Source: an uncultured archaeon A07HR60 (GTDB taxonomy: Archaea > Halobacteriota > Halobacteria > Halobacteriales > Haloferacaceae). From it: a DNA stretch of 56,768 bases. Positions 25,925 through 35,159 of this stretch are shown here, piece after piece. The stretch covers positions 39,000-95,767 of the forward strand of contig KI543231.1 of NCBI GenBank assembly GCA_000496235.1. The letters run 5' to 3'. The number at the start of each line of letters is the position of its first letter. Within the stretch, counting starts at the first letter, position 1. Position numbers and translations under genes: made by a program. The notes under the pieces were generated by a model. That model searched no databases. It saw nothing but the letters and a program-made list of their open reading frames with translations, and had not been told where the DNA came from.

Positions 25925-27532
25925 ATGAGCGCTGACCGGTCCGTCTTACGACGGGCCATCGAGCGCGGCGAGGAGAACGGCGGTTCTATCGAATTCAAAG
26001 AACGACTCACCCGTGAGGTTCATCTCGCGGACGGTCGAATGGAGAGTCTCGCAGCCCAACTTCGCCACCGCGTGCTCTCCGGTGACGGCGAGGCGACATA
26101 TGCGGTCGGTGTGACAGACGAGGGTGGAATCGCGGGTATTTCTCCGGACGAATTTTCCGAAACGATGGATGTGCTATCCCGGCTCGCTGGCGAGGCGGAC
26201 GCACACGTGTACGATGTCGAGACATGGAGCGCCGGCGAGAACGACCAGGGGCTCGTCGGTATCGCGACGATCCGGGAAGGGTCGATGATCCACGCCGACG
26301 ATGACCACATCGTGGTCGGGACCGCGGGCCACGTGGACCACGGGAAATCCACGCTCGTGGGGACGCTCGTCACCGGCCAAGCCGATGATGGCGAGGGCGG
26401 GACACGCAGCTATCTGGACGTCCAGCCACACGAGGTCGAGCGCGGCCTGTCAGCGGACCTCTCGTATGCTGTCTACGGATTCGACGACGACGGCCCCGTC
26501 AGGATGGACAACCCTGACCGGAAGTCCGACCGCGCTCAGATCGTTGAGGACGCTGACCGGCTGGTGTCGTTCGTTGACACGGTCGGCCACGAACCGTGGC
26601 TTCGGACAACCATTCGCGGACTCGTGGGACAAAAACTCGATTACGGACTGTTGGTGGTGGCGGCCGACGACGGCCCGACGAAGACGACGCGTGAACATCT
26701 GGGCATCCTGCTGGCGACGGATCTCCCAACAGTTGTCGCAATCACGAAAACCGACTCTGTCTCCGCAGATCGTGTCATGGAGGTCGGCCGAGAGGTGGAG
26801 GCACTCCTGAGAGAGGTGGGAGAAACACCACTCCCGATCCAGCGGCACGGTCTTGAGACGGCTGTCGAGGAGTTGGCAGACGGTGATGTGGTACCGGTGA
26901 TCCAGACGAGTGCCGTCGAGAAGACGGGGCTCGGACAACTGGACCGGCTGTTCGAGTCACTCCCCAAACGTGCGACGACGGACCGAGACACGTTCCGTAT
27001 GTATATCGACCGCACGTACGACGTCAAAGGCGTGGGTGCAGTCGCGTCGGGGACGGTCACCTCTGGCACGATTGAGGCGGGCGACGAACTCCTTGTCGGA
27101 CCCATGCCTGACGGGAACTTTCGCGAGGTGGAAGCGCGATCCATCGAGATGCACTATCATCGGGTGGACAAAGCCAGCGCCGGGCGAATCGTCGGCATTG
27201 CGTTGAAAGGGATCGACGAGGACCTCCTCAACCGGGGAATGGTGCTGTTGCCCCGAGCAGCCAGCCCCGTGCCCGTCCGCGAGTTCGAAGCGGAGGTGAT
27301 GGTGTTAAATCACCCGACCCGCATCACCGACGGCTACGAGCCAGTCGTCCATCTTGAAACGGCCAGTGAGGCAGCTGCCTTCTATCCCGACGAGGGCCGG
27401 CTTCTGCCGGGAGACGCTGGCACCGCGACTATCCGGTTCAAATTCCGGCCGTATCTCGTCGAAGAAGGCCAGCGGTTCGTCTTCCGGGAGGGCAGTTCCA
27501 AAGGCGTCGGGACCGTCACCAACGTTGAGTGA
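25925..27532 (+). CDS. GTPBP1-like translational GTPase
   Basis: 535 residues. An N-terminal domain of about 130 residues (SIEFKERLTREVHLADGRMESLAAQLRHR) precedes the GTPase. G1 is GTAGHVDHGKSTL, the switch region is RSYLDVQPHEVERGLS, G3 is FVDTVGHEPW and G4 is AITKTD. Domains II and III follow (YDVKGVGAVASGTVTSGTIEAGDELLVGP, then a C-terminal barrel). It resembles eukaryotic GTPBP1/2, which act on stalled ribosomes and deliver aminoacyl-tRNA; the archaeal role is not proven. Confidence 0.9.
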   Translation: MSADRSVLRRAIERGEENGGSIEFKERLTREVHLADGRMESLAAQLRHRVLSGDGEATYAVGVTDEGGIAGISPDEFSETMDVLSRLAGEADAHVYDVETWSAGENDQGLVGIATIREGSMIHADDDHIVVGTAGHVDHGKSTLVGTLVTGQADDGEGGTRSYLDVQPHEVERGLSADLSYAVYGFDDDGPVRMDNPDRKSDRAQIVEDADRLVSFVDTVGHEPWLRTTIRGLVGQKLDYGLLVVAADDGPTKTTREHLGILLATDLPTVVAITKTDSVSADRVMEVGREVEALLREVGETPLPIQRHGLETAVEELADGDVVPVIQTSAVEKTGLGQLDRLFESLPKRATTDRDTFRMYIDRTYDVKGVGAVASGTVTSGTIEAGDELLVGPMPDGNFREVEARSIEMHYHRVDKASAGRIVGIALKGIDEDLLNRGMVLLPRAASPVPVREFEAEVMVLNHPTRITDGYEPVVHLETASEAAAFYPDEGRLLPGDAGTATIRFKFRPYLVEEGQRFVFREGSSKGVGTVTNVE

Positions 27533-27676
27533 CGACTTTGCCAGACACACTGCGGTCTCAGCTAGTGGCGGCGTTCCGGCAAAGCCCCGTCGGGAACGTG
27601 ATCGAGTCAACACGAGTAGGCACAAATATGCGTTTAACCGCGGTTCCCGCCGACCGACCGACCAACTTCCTCGAAA

Positions 27677-28894
27677 TCAGATGCTACCCAGGTCAGCAAA
27701 TTCAGTCGAAGAGGTCCTGGTCCCTTTGCCGATGATGATATCACCGGGTGCGAGAGTCTCGTCAATATCTGGGCCGAGGATCCATCCCTGGTCTGGTCGG
27801 CGCACAGCGAGCAGACTCATCGAAACGTCCGTTTCCGGCACTCCGTCTATGACGGCTGCGCCGTCGAGACTGCTCTCAGCTCGCACCTCCGTCCGGGTAA
27901 TTATCTCGTCACTTTCCTGAACAGCCAGTTCTACGACAGGGTGGACGTCGAGTTCGCGAAGGACTCCTTCACTGATCTCCACGGCAGCGTCGGAGATCAC
28001 TTCCGTGGCCGCGCCGAGCTGGATCAGCCCGCGCAACTGAATCGGGTCTGCCGTGTCGGCGGCCGCCCGGAGCGTCCACGCCTCGAATCGCGATTGGAGC
28101 GCGTCGACTTCCGTCTCGACTTTCGACACCTCTTCGGCTAGCTCTTCGTTCCCGAATAGGACACTTCCGTACGCGAGATCGACCGCTAACTCTGAGAGAT
28201 TCTTCATCAGGACGACCGAGTCGACCGCCCGCTCGAGATCTTCCACGTCGGGCTCGCTGGGCTCGCCAGACTCGTGTGCTGAGCCGGTGAGCGCCGGGTA
28301 AGCAGTCTCCATACCGAGGTCTGGCCCGCGGAGGATCACCACGTCGCCGGCTTCGAGATACGTCTGTGGCCCTGGATTGAGGATCCAGTCGTCCTCGTCG
28401 CGCCGAATCGCGATGACACGAACCCCGGTTTCCGTCTCAAGATCGATATCCAGCAGTCGACGGCCCGCGTATGGTGAGTCCGTGGCCACTTGCCCCCGGA
28501 CGAGTACCTCGACGGCCTCGGAAAGGGCCTCTCGCATCGCCTCTGGAAGACTCACCTCGTCGAGGACTGTCGTTGCAATGTCACCGGCCGCGTCAGAGAT
28601 TTTGTCTGCACCACCGATAATCCCCAACACCGGTGCCAGTCGCTCCGTTTCGTCGGGGTTGCGAGCGGCTAGCATGAGACTCATCCGCGCCCGCATCTGG
28701 AGTCTGTCCATTCGCCGCTCTAGGGCCAGCACCTCCCGGGCGATCGTCGGATTCCCGTGGAGCACCGCCGAGTAGGCCAGGTCGATCAGTAACTCCGCCG
28801 TGTCTTTCATCTCCACGAGGTGGTCTTTGACGCTCGCGGGTTCGTATTCGACCGGCTCTGGCCCCGGCGGCTCCCCCTCCTCGAAACGTCTCAT
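27677..28894 (-). CDS. Duplicated PhoU-TrkA_C regulatory protein
   Basis: 405 residues built from the same pair of domains twice. A PhoU-like helical bundle (VKDHLVEMKDTAELLIDLAYSAVLHGN) and a TrkA_C domain (VRVIAIRRDEDDWILNPGPQTYLEAGDVVILRG) fill 1-195. A second bundle (SVVLMKNLSELAVDLAYGSVLFGN) and TrkA_C (MSLLAVRRPDQGWILGPDIDETLAPGDIIIG) fill 220-405. TrkA_C domains bind small ligands, often cyclic di-AMP, and regulate potassium transport. No transmembrane part is present, so it should act on a channel or transporter encoded elsewhere. Confidence 0.88.
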   Translation of the reverse strand: MRRFEEGEPPGPEPVEYEPASVKDHLVEMKDTAELLIDLAYSAVLHGNPTIAREVLALERRMDRLQMRARMSLMLAARNPDETERLAPVLGIIGGADKISDAAGDIATTVLDEVSLPEAMREALSEAVEVLVRGQVATDSPYAGRRLLDIDLETETGVRVIAIRRDEDDWILNPGPQTYLEAGDVVILRGPDLGMETAYPALTGSAHESGEPSEPDVEDLERAVDSVVLMKNLSELAVDLAYGSVLFGNEELAEEVSKVETEVDALQSRFEAWTLRAAADTADPIQLRGLIQLGAATEVISDAAVEISEGVLRELDVHPVVELAVQESDEIITRTEVRAESSLDGAAVIDGVPETDVSMSLLAVRRPDQGWILGPDIDETLAPGDIIIGKGTRTSSTEFADLGSI

Positions 28895-29223
28895 GCGAGA
28901 GGGTCGCTACCGCCACGCAAAAACCCTTGCTACGGCTTCGAGTCTGCGACTAACCTCAAACTACGGTGTCTCTCGACAGAAACATAGCTCGTCTCCCCGT
29001 CGTCGACGGCTCTGTGCGGTAGTCGCCACGCCTACACTCGGCCACCAACTCGAGAGTGTAGAGAAACGCTAACCACGTCCGTATAGCTGCCTGGGACTCA
29101 AGATTGGATCTAGCTCTGACTCGGACACAACAGTCTCCGGCCTCAAGAACCGGTGGATAAGCCCGCTGTACTCCCTTGGTGTTTCGAGACTGGGCGGGAC
29201 TGGCGGGACCGGTTTGAACCTGG
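28895..29223 (+). other. Intergenic region between the PhoU-TrkA_C gene and mch
   Basis: 329 bases with no supported gene. AT-poor sequence before 28895 on the minus strand should hold the promoter of the PhoU-TrkA_C gene. The minus strand near 29195-29222 contains GGTTCAAACC flanked by partly complementary arms, which looks like a tRNA T-arm, but no tRNA body precedes it. Confidence 0.4.
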
Positions 29224-30192
29224 TCACGTCAGCCCGAACGATTCCGCGATCAACTGCTCGTCAGTCTCGCCGACTACCCTGGTGGGCCCGTCGACGACAT
29301 CGACTGTCACCTTTGCGGGTGCGAACACGCCGTCGTCGACCTCGTAAAAATCCCAGTCGGCGGCCTCGAACACCTGCTTGAACGGCGTCCCGTATTCGTC
29401 GCGCGCCGTGGAGGGAAGTTGTTCGAAAAGTGTGTCATCGTTCGTCACCTGGAGATACACTTCGCCGCCATACGCGATTGCGTCGTTGGTCCGTGCCATC
29501 GCGGTATTTTCGTCGCCGGAGACGGGCGCAATCGGGGCCGTCCCACTAGCCGAGAGCACGTCTCTCGGGTCATACCCTAACTCGAACAGCCGGAACAGCG
29601 CCAACTCGGCGGCTCGTGCAGCCATCGTGACGCTCCCGACAGTCGAGGCAGCCGGAAACGTCGGGAGGAAGACAGTGGCAGGCTCGACGCCACTCAGATC
29701 GGCGACATGTTCGGCCACACGATCACCGGGAAGTGTCGACGCCTCCACGGCCAGTACGGCAAAGTCTGATTCATCGCGGTAGCCCATGGCCTCGAATTCT
29801 GGCTCCCGGGCGACGAGCGCGCGTGCCGGCCCCGACCCCAGACCGTTAAACGACCCGTCGGCCGCGTCTGCCCCTGGCAACTCCTCGCCGGCGCCGAGTT
29901 CCCAGCCAGCCTTCTGTGAGCACAGCAACGCCGTCCCGGGATGATCTGTCGTCAATTCGACGTGGGGGATCGGAGCCCCGGCGACCCGGTCCATCGATGT
30001 CTGTAGACTCGCCAATCCTGCTGTCTGGGTCTCCGCGAGAAGGAGCCCTGCTTCAATCCCGCCCGGCGCAGCCACCCCGAAGTCGATGACAGTCGCCCCA
30101 CAGTCCAGCTCCCGGGGCACAACGTCCAACTCGCCAGCGAAATCAAGAGCCTCGTCCATCAGCTCTATCGCCGTTCGATTGATACTGTCCAT
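29224..30192 (-). CDS. mch: Methenyltetrahydromethanopterin cyclohydrolase
   Basis: 322 residues. It interconverts methenyl- and formyl-pterin C1 carriers; in haloarchaea, which do not make methane, it serves folate- or methanopterin-type C1 metabolism. It shows the family start NRTAIELMDEALDFAGEL, DCGATVIDFGVAAPGGIEAG, TTDHPGTALLCSQKAGW, GSGPARALV and SGTAPIAPV. GGAGGA about ten bases upstream of the ATG is a possible ribosome-binding site. The promoter TTATT lies near 30214-30225. Confidence 0.95.
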   Translation of the reverse strand: MDSINRTAIELMDEALDFAGELDVVPRELDCGATVIDFGVAAPGGIEAGLLLAETQTAGLASLQTSMDRVAGAPIPHVELTTDHPGTALLCSQKAGWELGAGEELPGADAADGSFNGLGSGPARALVAREPEFEAMGYRDESDFAVLAVEASTLPGDRVAEHVADLSGVEPATVFLPTFPAASTVGSVTMAARAAELALFRLFELGYDPRDVLSASGTAPIAPVSGDENTAMARTNDAIAYGGEVYLQVTNDDTLFEQLPSTARDEYGTPFKQVFEAADWDFYEVDDGVFAPAKVTVDVVDGPTRVVGETDEQLIAESFGLT

Positions 30193-30315
30193 ACTCTCCG
30201 GTCATTCCTCCTGCAATAAGCCACTGTTCGTGTGGACGTGATACCGTTCGATTTTATCAGCTATCCGGGCCGCCTCCAGGCACGACTCCGTTTCTTGGCG
30301 TGTGAGCCGACGGTG

Positions 30316-30375
30316 AACTACCCCACCCTATTCGCTCACGACTGACGCCGGTCGCTCTGTGAGGGTGGGGCTTCC
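30316..30375 (+). repeat. Palindromic element resembling an IS200/IS605 (TnpB guide RNA) right end
   Basis: CCCCACCCT (30321-30329) pairs perfectly with AGGGTGGGG (30362-30370). Inner TCAC and GTGA arms and a GAC/GTC pair can form further stems. The flank ends in GGGGCTTCCTGATT. It matches the layout of the 499-569 element read on the other strand. No tnpB gene is near. It lies between mch and the thiamine-binding protein gene and is probably an IS remnant or non-autonomous copy. Confidence 0.45.
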
Positions 30376-30489
30376 TGATTCGATGACGCACTTTCCATCC
30401 GCCACGTCACGACTGCCTGACGAAATGAACAGAGGGAACGACTTCACAGAATCAACTCCGACCGTGTCGTTGTGTTTGCCACGCTCCGA

Positions 30490-30804
30490 TCAGGTCCGCT
30501 CGTCTGTCGCAGCATGACCAAGTTCTCGTTCGACGGCCGCGACTTTCTCGCCGGCGGCGTCGGAACTGGCCCGTTTGTCGTCGATTTTCAGGACAGTCGA
30601 TACGCGATCACCATCGACAGCGGTGTGTGCTGCCTCGACGGCTTCCAGCAGTGTCCCGATATCCTCGGTCTCGATGACCGTCCCCATCGGGTTCGTCTCG
30701 TATGTCACCCCGTGGTCGTCTAGCGCGGCCACGGCATCCGCAACATCGGGGGCCATACTCTCGTCGGTCGCCGGTGCAACGCTCAAAAGCGCTATGACGG
30801 TCAT
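30490..30804 (-). CDS. MTH1187/YqgV-type thiamine-binding protein
   Basis: 104 residues, a ferredoxin-like fold: MTVIALLSVAPATDESMAPDVADAVAALDDHGVTYETNPMGTVIETEDIGTLLEAVEAAH. The start, the NPMGTVIE core and the VLKIDDKR strand are typical of the family. Members bind thiamine or related pyrimidines and are often found near thiamine transport. A TATA-like TTTAATATC on the minus strand (about 30821-30833) lies 25 bases before the ATG. No thiamine gene is nearby. Confidence 0.85.
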   Translation of the reverse strand: MTVIALLSVAPATDESMAPDVADAVAALDDHGVTYETNPMGTVIETEDIGTLLEAVEAAHTAVDGDRVSTVLKIDDKRASSDAAGEKVAAVERELGHAATDERT

Positions 30805-30970
30805 ACGGTCGTATTGGGGCCGATATTAAAGTACCTCTGGGTCAGGTCAGGTCGATCTCAAGGCCCGGTCTGAGCCAACGATGCGTCTGCATCACTCAAG
30901 ATACTCACAGACGAGTCTGACCTCGATGGACACTCGCACACTTGTGGACCCGAGCCAATCACTCTCGAGG

Positions 30971-31906
30971 TCACTCGATCGCGTCTGCGAGAAACGTGAC
31001 CGCGTAGCCTATCGCCGATTCGAGATCGTCTCCGAGAGGCGAGAAGTGTGTTGCTGGTGTCTTGATCTGTGTCGGTTCGGGAAGCCTCTCGGCCACATCC
31101 TCAAGCGTGTCTACGGGTACCAGCTGGTCGGCTCGGCCGGCAAGAAGACACACCGGCGTCTCAACCGCGTTGAGTCGCTCCGCCGGCCGATATCTGGCGA
31201 GTCGCAGAAGTGACCTGGCGGGGACGGCGTTGTGCCATGACGAGTCAGCGTCCACGAGATCCAGATAGGCTCGTTTCGCGTCAGGGTCCGGCAAGACTGC
31301 GGCTCTGGACGTATCGCTGACGATCGGGAGTTCTTGTCCCAGTCCAACCCGGTGGCCGACGGCATCTCGCATGCCCGAGAGGACTGCTCGTCCCTGGGCA
31401 ATGCGCGGGCGGCGGCGAACCAGTGTCCGCCCGTCAGTGATCGGCGCCACCGAAACGACGGCGTCGATATCGTCCCGCTCGGCGGCCACAGCGAGGGCGT
31501 GTCCACCCCCGAGCGACCAACCCCAGAGAGCGACGCGGTCTCCAATTTCGGTTCGCTCCGCGAGGTGGTCGACAGCGGCGGCGTAGTCGGTCTGCTGTTG
31601 GTGCGGGTCGACGAGCCCTGACCCCCCGTCGGAGGCGCCGAATCCACGATAATCGAACAGTAACACTGCGTATCCTGCCTCGGCGAACCGCTCTGCCACT
31701 GCCGAATAGCCGAACCGCCGGCACGCCCCGATTCCAGGACCCATCACTATGGCCGGGGGGTCTCGATGGCCCTCAGGCAGATACAGATCACCTCGACAGC
31801 TGCGACTGCCGCTGGGAAACGTGACTGTTCGTGTCGCGTATCGCTCTCGTGACGGCCGATTATCCTCACGCCGAGCGCGAAATGGTTGCACTGGTGACTG
31901 CATCAT
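30971..31906 (-). CDS. Alpha/beta hydrolase (peptidase S9/DLH-like)
   Basis: 311 residues. The fold starts with YATRTVTFPSGSRSCRGDLYLPEG and GPGIGACRRFGYSAVAERFAEAGYAVLLFDYRGFGASDG. The nucleophile elbow is GWSLGGGHAL. The acid is likely in LAGRADQLVPVDT and the His in THFSPL. An internal helical cap lies at about residues 175-245. It is likely a cytosolic esterase or acyl hydrolase of unknown substrate. It lies 12 bases downstream of the 126-residue gene and is likely cotranscribed with it. Confidence 0.85.
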   Translation of the reverse strand: MMQSPVQPFRARREDNRPSRERYATRTVTFPSGSRSCRGDLYLPEGHRDPPAIVMGPGIGACRRFGYSAVAERFAEAGYAVLLFDYRGFGASDGGSGLVDPHQQQTDYAAAVDHLAERTEIGDRVALWGWSLGGGHALAVAAERDDIDAVVSVAPITDGRTLVRRRPRIAQGRAVLSGMRDAVGHRVGLGQELPIVSDTSRAAVLPDPDAKRAYLDLVDADSSWHNAVPARSLLRLARYRPAERLNAVETPVCLLAGRADQLVPVDTLEDVAERLPEPTQIKTPATHFSPLGDDLESAIGYAVTFLADAIE

Positions 31907-31918
31907 CTATCCTCGATC

Positions 31919-32299
31919 CTAGATGTCATTACTCTCCTCGCCGCTGTGATCGGCGGCCGAGTCAGTCTCTTTGTGGAGTTCGATCGTGTCGAGCACGCGC
32001 GTCGAGAATTCAGTTTCCGTGATTTCGTATCGCCCGAGCGCACGAAACCACTCTGGCTCGGCGTGCCAGGTCCCGAGGCGGTCACCCGGCGCACGGAGAA
32101 CGGCTGCGTCAACCCGGACGGGTTCCCACTGACCGGTCTCGGCGAGATCTATCAGGCCGTTCAGCGCGCGACCCATCTCACTGTGGTCGATCTCTTTCCC
32201 GGGGTGTGCGGTAAGATACGCCAGAAAGAGTGGGTCACCAGGTTCGACCGACTCGACACTGACTCCAAAACTCCGGAGTTCCGCCTCCACGTCTGCCAT
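31919..32299 (-). CDS. Conserved haloarchaeal protein of unknown function
   Basis: 126 residues, acidic, with no membrane segment. The start is MADVEAELRSFGVSVESVEPGDPLFLAYLTAHPGKEIDHSEMGRALNGLIDLAETG; a conserved WEPVRVDAAVLRAPGDRLGTWHAEPEWF follows. The layout suggests a small alpha/beta domain, and the C-terminal 25 residues are hydrophilic and probably disordered. I recognise it as the kind of orphan found in many haloarchaea but no function or firm family name. The hydrolase gene starts 12 bases downstream. Confidence 0.7.
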   Translation of the reverse strand: MADVEAELRSFGVSVESVEPGDPLFLAYLTAHPGKEIDHSEMGRALNGLIDLAETGQWEPVRVDAAVLRAPGDRLGTWHAEPEWFRALGRYEITETEFSTRVLDTIELHKETDSAADHSGEESNDI

Positions 32300-32587
32300 A
32301 CCCCCGCTTTCACCGCCCGGAATAAACCGTTACCGGCAGGCCACCGGTGACGGTCGACACGACCGGCTTCTCGACTAAGCCGACGGCTCAGCCAGCATAT
32401 GAGCTACTCAGTGAGTGCTAACTCGCACGATCAAACGCAGATTCGTGACCCGGCGCTGCCGTCAAGATCATATATCCTTGCTTCGAACACGTCCAAGGCC
32501 AGCAGCGGTAGTAGGGAGAATCCCCTGACGACGGGCTGCTCCGGTGGGTTCGTCATGCTTTTCAACAGCCACATCTAGGCTCTATCA

Positions 32588-33427
32588 ATGAGTGACGAAG
32601 ACAAGTACCCCTCCGAGTCGGGTCGGCGGCGGTTTGTGAAGGGTGTCGTCGGAGGCGCGGCCCTGGCCGGTGTGGGTGCGGCAGGGTCGGTTTCGGTCAA
32701 TTCCCTCACCCGCGAGGGGGGCGAGGGTGGCGGACAGACTGTAGCGATGGCAATCGAGCAGGTGGGTGGCCCCGCACCTCGAGGTCTTCCGCAGGTCCCG
32801 CTCGAGATCGACAGCGAGGGCTTCCTCAAGGGACTTTGGCCAGACACGACGACCATTACCCAGGGCGGGGTCGAAATCGAGGTTGCCCGGCAAGAAGTGG
32901 GTGGTCGTGAGTACGCTGGTGAGTGGTTTCAGTACTGCGGGAATGAAGGCTACGAGCAACTCTCTCCGAGTTTTGACTCGGATAATTACTTCCTGTCGAG
33001 CCCGTCACCGTCGTATGACTGGCAGAGCCAGGCGAAAAGTGAAGCAGAGAAACTCCACGTCGACGACTTCCAAGACTACACCGAGTGGGGCAACGGGATT
33101 GGTCAGTCTGGGATCGGAAAACCTGCGAACGCAATTTGGCGCTCGGACGGCACGGCCAACACGCTCCCGGTGACAGTCCTTCGCTCTGACCGAATCGCCG
33201 AGGCTGCCCAGGATAGCGAGTGGCTGTCGGCATCCACGAGTGAGGGATTCGTCGCCTGGCTCAACGTCTGTACCCACTTTTGCTGTGTCCCCGGGTTCAA
33301 GAAAAACTCCGAGTCGGCCCGCTATGACGCAGCCGACGGCGTCTACTGTCAGTGTCACCAGTCTCGATACGACCCGTTCAGTCTCGTTGAAACCCTGTTT
33401 ATCGCCCGGCCGCGCCCGAGCGAGTAG
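32588..33427 (+). CDS. Rieske iron-sulfur protein with Tat signal
   Basis: 279 residues. The N-terminus SGRRRFVKGVVGGAALAGVGAAGSV is a twin-arginine signal or anchor. The Rieske cluster motifs are CTHFCCVPGF and YCQCHQSRYDPF, supplying two Cys and two His, with an extra disulfide pair of Cys. Order and spacing fit the haloarchaeal cytochrome bc-type Rieske subunit, acting outside the membrane in electron transfer. Unusually, no cytochrome b or halocyanin gene is next to it, so its partner is elsewhere or different. Confidence 0.9.
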   Translation: MSDEDKYPSESGRRRFVKGVVGGAALAGVGAAGSVSVNSLTREGGEGGGQTVAMAIEQVGGPAPRGLPQVPLEIDSEGFLKGLWPDTTTITQGGVEIEVARQEVGGREYAGEWFQYCGNEGYEQLSPSFDSDNYFLSSPSPSYDWQSQAKSEAEKLHVDDFQDYTEWGNGIGQSGIGKPANAIWRSDGTANTLPVTVLRSDRIAEAAQDSEWLSASTSEGFVAWLNVCTHFCCVPGFKKNSESARYDAADGVYCQCHQSRYDPFSLVETLFIARPRPSE

Positions 33428-33866
33428 CTGACCGGAAGACACCACCTGTCCCCGCTTTACTCGCAATAATCAGATACTCTCGTTGCAACAAAGCCCTCGT
33501 AGCCACAGACCGAGAGTAAGTGTGGGTTTGCGAATGCGCTCAATCTACCCCGCGATCTGACAGCGTTCTCCGAAACTGGCTGATTGTGGCGTCCCGCCAC
33601 ACCGGAATGCACGAACTGCACGACAGACAACAGCCAGATCTCGTCGAATAGCCGACGAGTCAGATCAGTGAGGCCGTCTCACAGTTCAACCCACTCACTA
33701 ATTCAGATTGCACACGAGAGGCCCACTCGACAGGGACTGCCACCGCTGTGACCGACCGCAAAGCGTGACTCCGCTGTGGCCGCCGCGACGCCGTCAGTTC
33801 GTCCGCCACTCCTGTCAATTCAATAAACTTGTCATCAAGACAGAACTCTGTGGCTGCTCGGCGGGG
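33428..33866 (+). other. Intergenic region before the protease operon
   Basis: 439 bases with no supported gene. Short open stretches exist on both strands, such as one encoding CHRCDRPQ near 33725, but none has a start with a plausible signal and family features. AT content rises toward 33870, at the beginning of an AT-richer patch. Confidence 0.4.
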
Positions 33867-33874
33867 GTATATAC
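33867..33874 (+). promoter_or_regulatory. Promoter of the protease-lipoprotein operon
   Basis: GTATATAC is a good TATA box. The ATG at 33897 lies about 26 bases after its center, so the mRNA is probably leaderless and starts at this ATG rather than the TTG at 33894. Confidence 0.55.
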
Positions 33875-33896
33875 ACTACTTTCATACTGATAGTTG

Positions 33897-35159
33897 ATGT
33901 TCTTTGACATCAATTCGAAGGTCAGTCGAATGGGCCGGCGTCGGTTTCTTCGAGCCATGAGTGGGCTCGGAGTGTCAGGAGCCGCGCTCAATCACTTATC
34001 GAAAGAAGTGGTTGCCGACACCGATCTCGACGAGGAGGTGCCTCGTCTTGGCAAGCTTCGCCATACCAATCATGAGGCAGTCGTCAAAGGTGAACCGCCG
34101 CAGCGGGAGCCGATCCACTACACCATCTCGCGAGACGAGTGGGCGGTCGTCGAAACTGCACACGATGCAGCATCCCAGGTGAACGACCTCCTGAAATCGG
34201 CCAGCCTGGAAGACGAAGTTAGCGCAGGTGTGACGACCGTCACGCGAAACCACCACGACCAGAAGGCGGTCATCGTGAAACGAACCGTCGGGGGAACAGC
34301 AGATGGAAACGCGATTGTTCCAGAGCCTTCTACAGACGAAATAAAGGACATGCTCCCAGATACCGTCTCGGGAACCGCTGGAGATGGGAGTTATAGACGG
34401 ACGATCGACGAGATTCCGATCACGGTCGAAACCGAACGAATGACGCCCCCGAGCCAGGCCCGACAGCCCACCCCGGAGGATACCGGCCCCGGCAACCACT
34501 ACGAACACAGATATCGACCCGTCTCGGGTGGCGCGTGCATCCAGTGGGGCAGTGCTATTCCGTTCAACCACGGAACCAGCTGTGCACCAGCGTACAACGA
34601 AGACGCTGAACAATACGACTTGGTCACCGCCGGACACGTCAACAAGAGTGAGGAGATGCATCAGCCGAAAGATGATATCGGAGACAACCACCAGATTGGC
34701 ACCCGGATAGAAGACAAGAACAAAGTAGACTATCCAGGTAAAAAGGCTCCGCCGTCGTTCGATGCCGGCGTGGTCAGTCTCGATGTGGACCACACATACA
34801 GATTTGCCACCGATGATGGTGACAACAGCTACCTCGATGATCACTCTATCGTCGGTATAGTCGGCCGCGACAAACTCAAAGATCACGCGAATGGTGACTT
34901 CGAGATACGACACCGTGGGTCGACGACCGGAGTGAACGAAGGGACACTCGGTGACGTATACGACGATTACAGTGCGTATGATATAACCGCTGATTGCGGA
35001 GGTGGAGACTCAGGAGGTCCGCAATTCACCCGTGAATATCATGATGAACTTGAATTTTATCAGGTGTATATTGCTGGTGTCACATACGGGGGCGGGCTCA
35101 ATCGCGTACGAGCGACGATGAGTGACGCTGTCGAATCTGAATTCAACCTACAATTCTGA
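33897..35159 (+). CDS. Secreted trypsin-like serine protease with Tat signal
   Basis: 420 residues. MGRRRFLRAMSGLGVSGAALNHL is a twin-arginine signal, without a lipobox. After an Asp/Glu-rich pro-region of about 190 residues comes a chymotrypsin-fold domain: His in YDLVTAGHVN (about residue 247), Asp in PSFDAGVVSL (289), Ser in DCGGGDSGGPQF (372). It is predicted to be exported folded and cleave proteins outside the cell; the pro-region may keep it inactive. Its codons are AT-richer than the neighbours. It overlaps the first lipoprotein gene by one base (TGATG). Confidence 0.85.
   Translation: MFFDINSKVSRMGRRRFLRAMSGLGVSGAALNHLSKEVVADTDLDEEVPRLGKLRHTNHEAVVKGEPPQREPIHYTISRDEWAVVETAHDAASQVNDLLKSASLEDEVSAGVTTVTRNHHDQKAVIVKRTVGGTADGNAIVPEPSTDEIKDMLPDTVSGTAGDGSYRRTIDEIPITVETERMTPPSQARQPTPEDTGPGNHYEHRYRPVSGGACIQWGSAIPFNHGTSCAPAYNEDAEQYDLVTAGHVNKSEEMHQPKDDIGDNHQIGTRIEDKNKVDYPGKKAPPSFDAGVVSLDVDHTYRFATDDGDNSYLDDHSIVGIVGRDKLKDHANGDFEIRHRGSTTGVNEGTLGDVYDDYSAYDITADCGGGDSGGPQFTREYHDELEFYQVYIAGVTYGGGLNRVRATMSDAVESEFNLQF

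Noticed and set aside
29195-29222. tRNA-like T-arm GGTTCAAACC on the minus strand next to mch
   Set aside because: The stem has a mismatch and no D-arm, anticodon arm or acceptor partner precedes it; upstream sequence is the mch coding end.
33708-33890. Small frame with CHRCDRPQ
   Set aside because: Only one CxxC, Arg-rich tail, and it overlaps the protease promoter.
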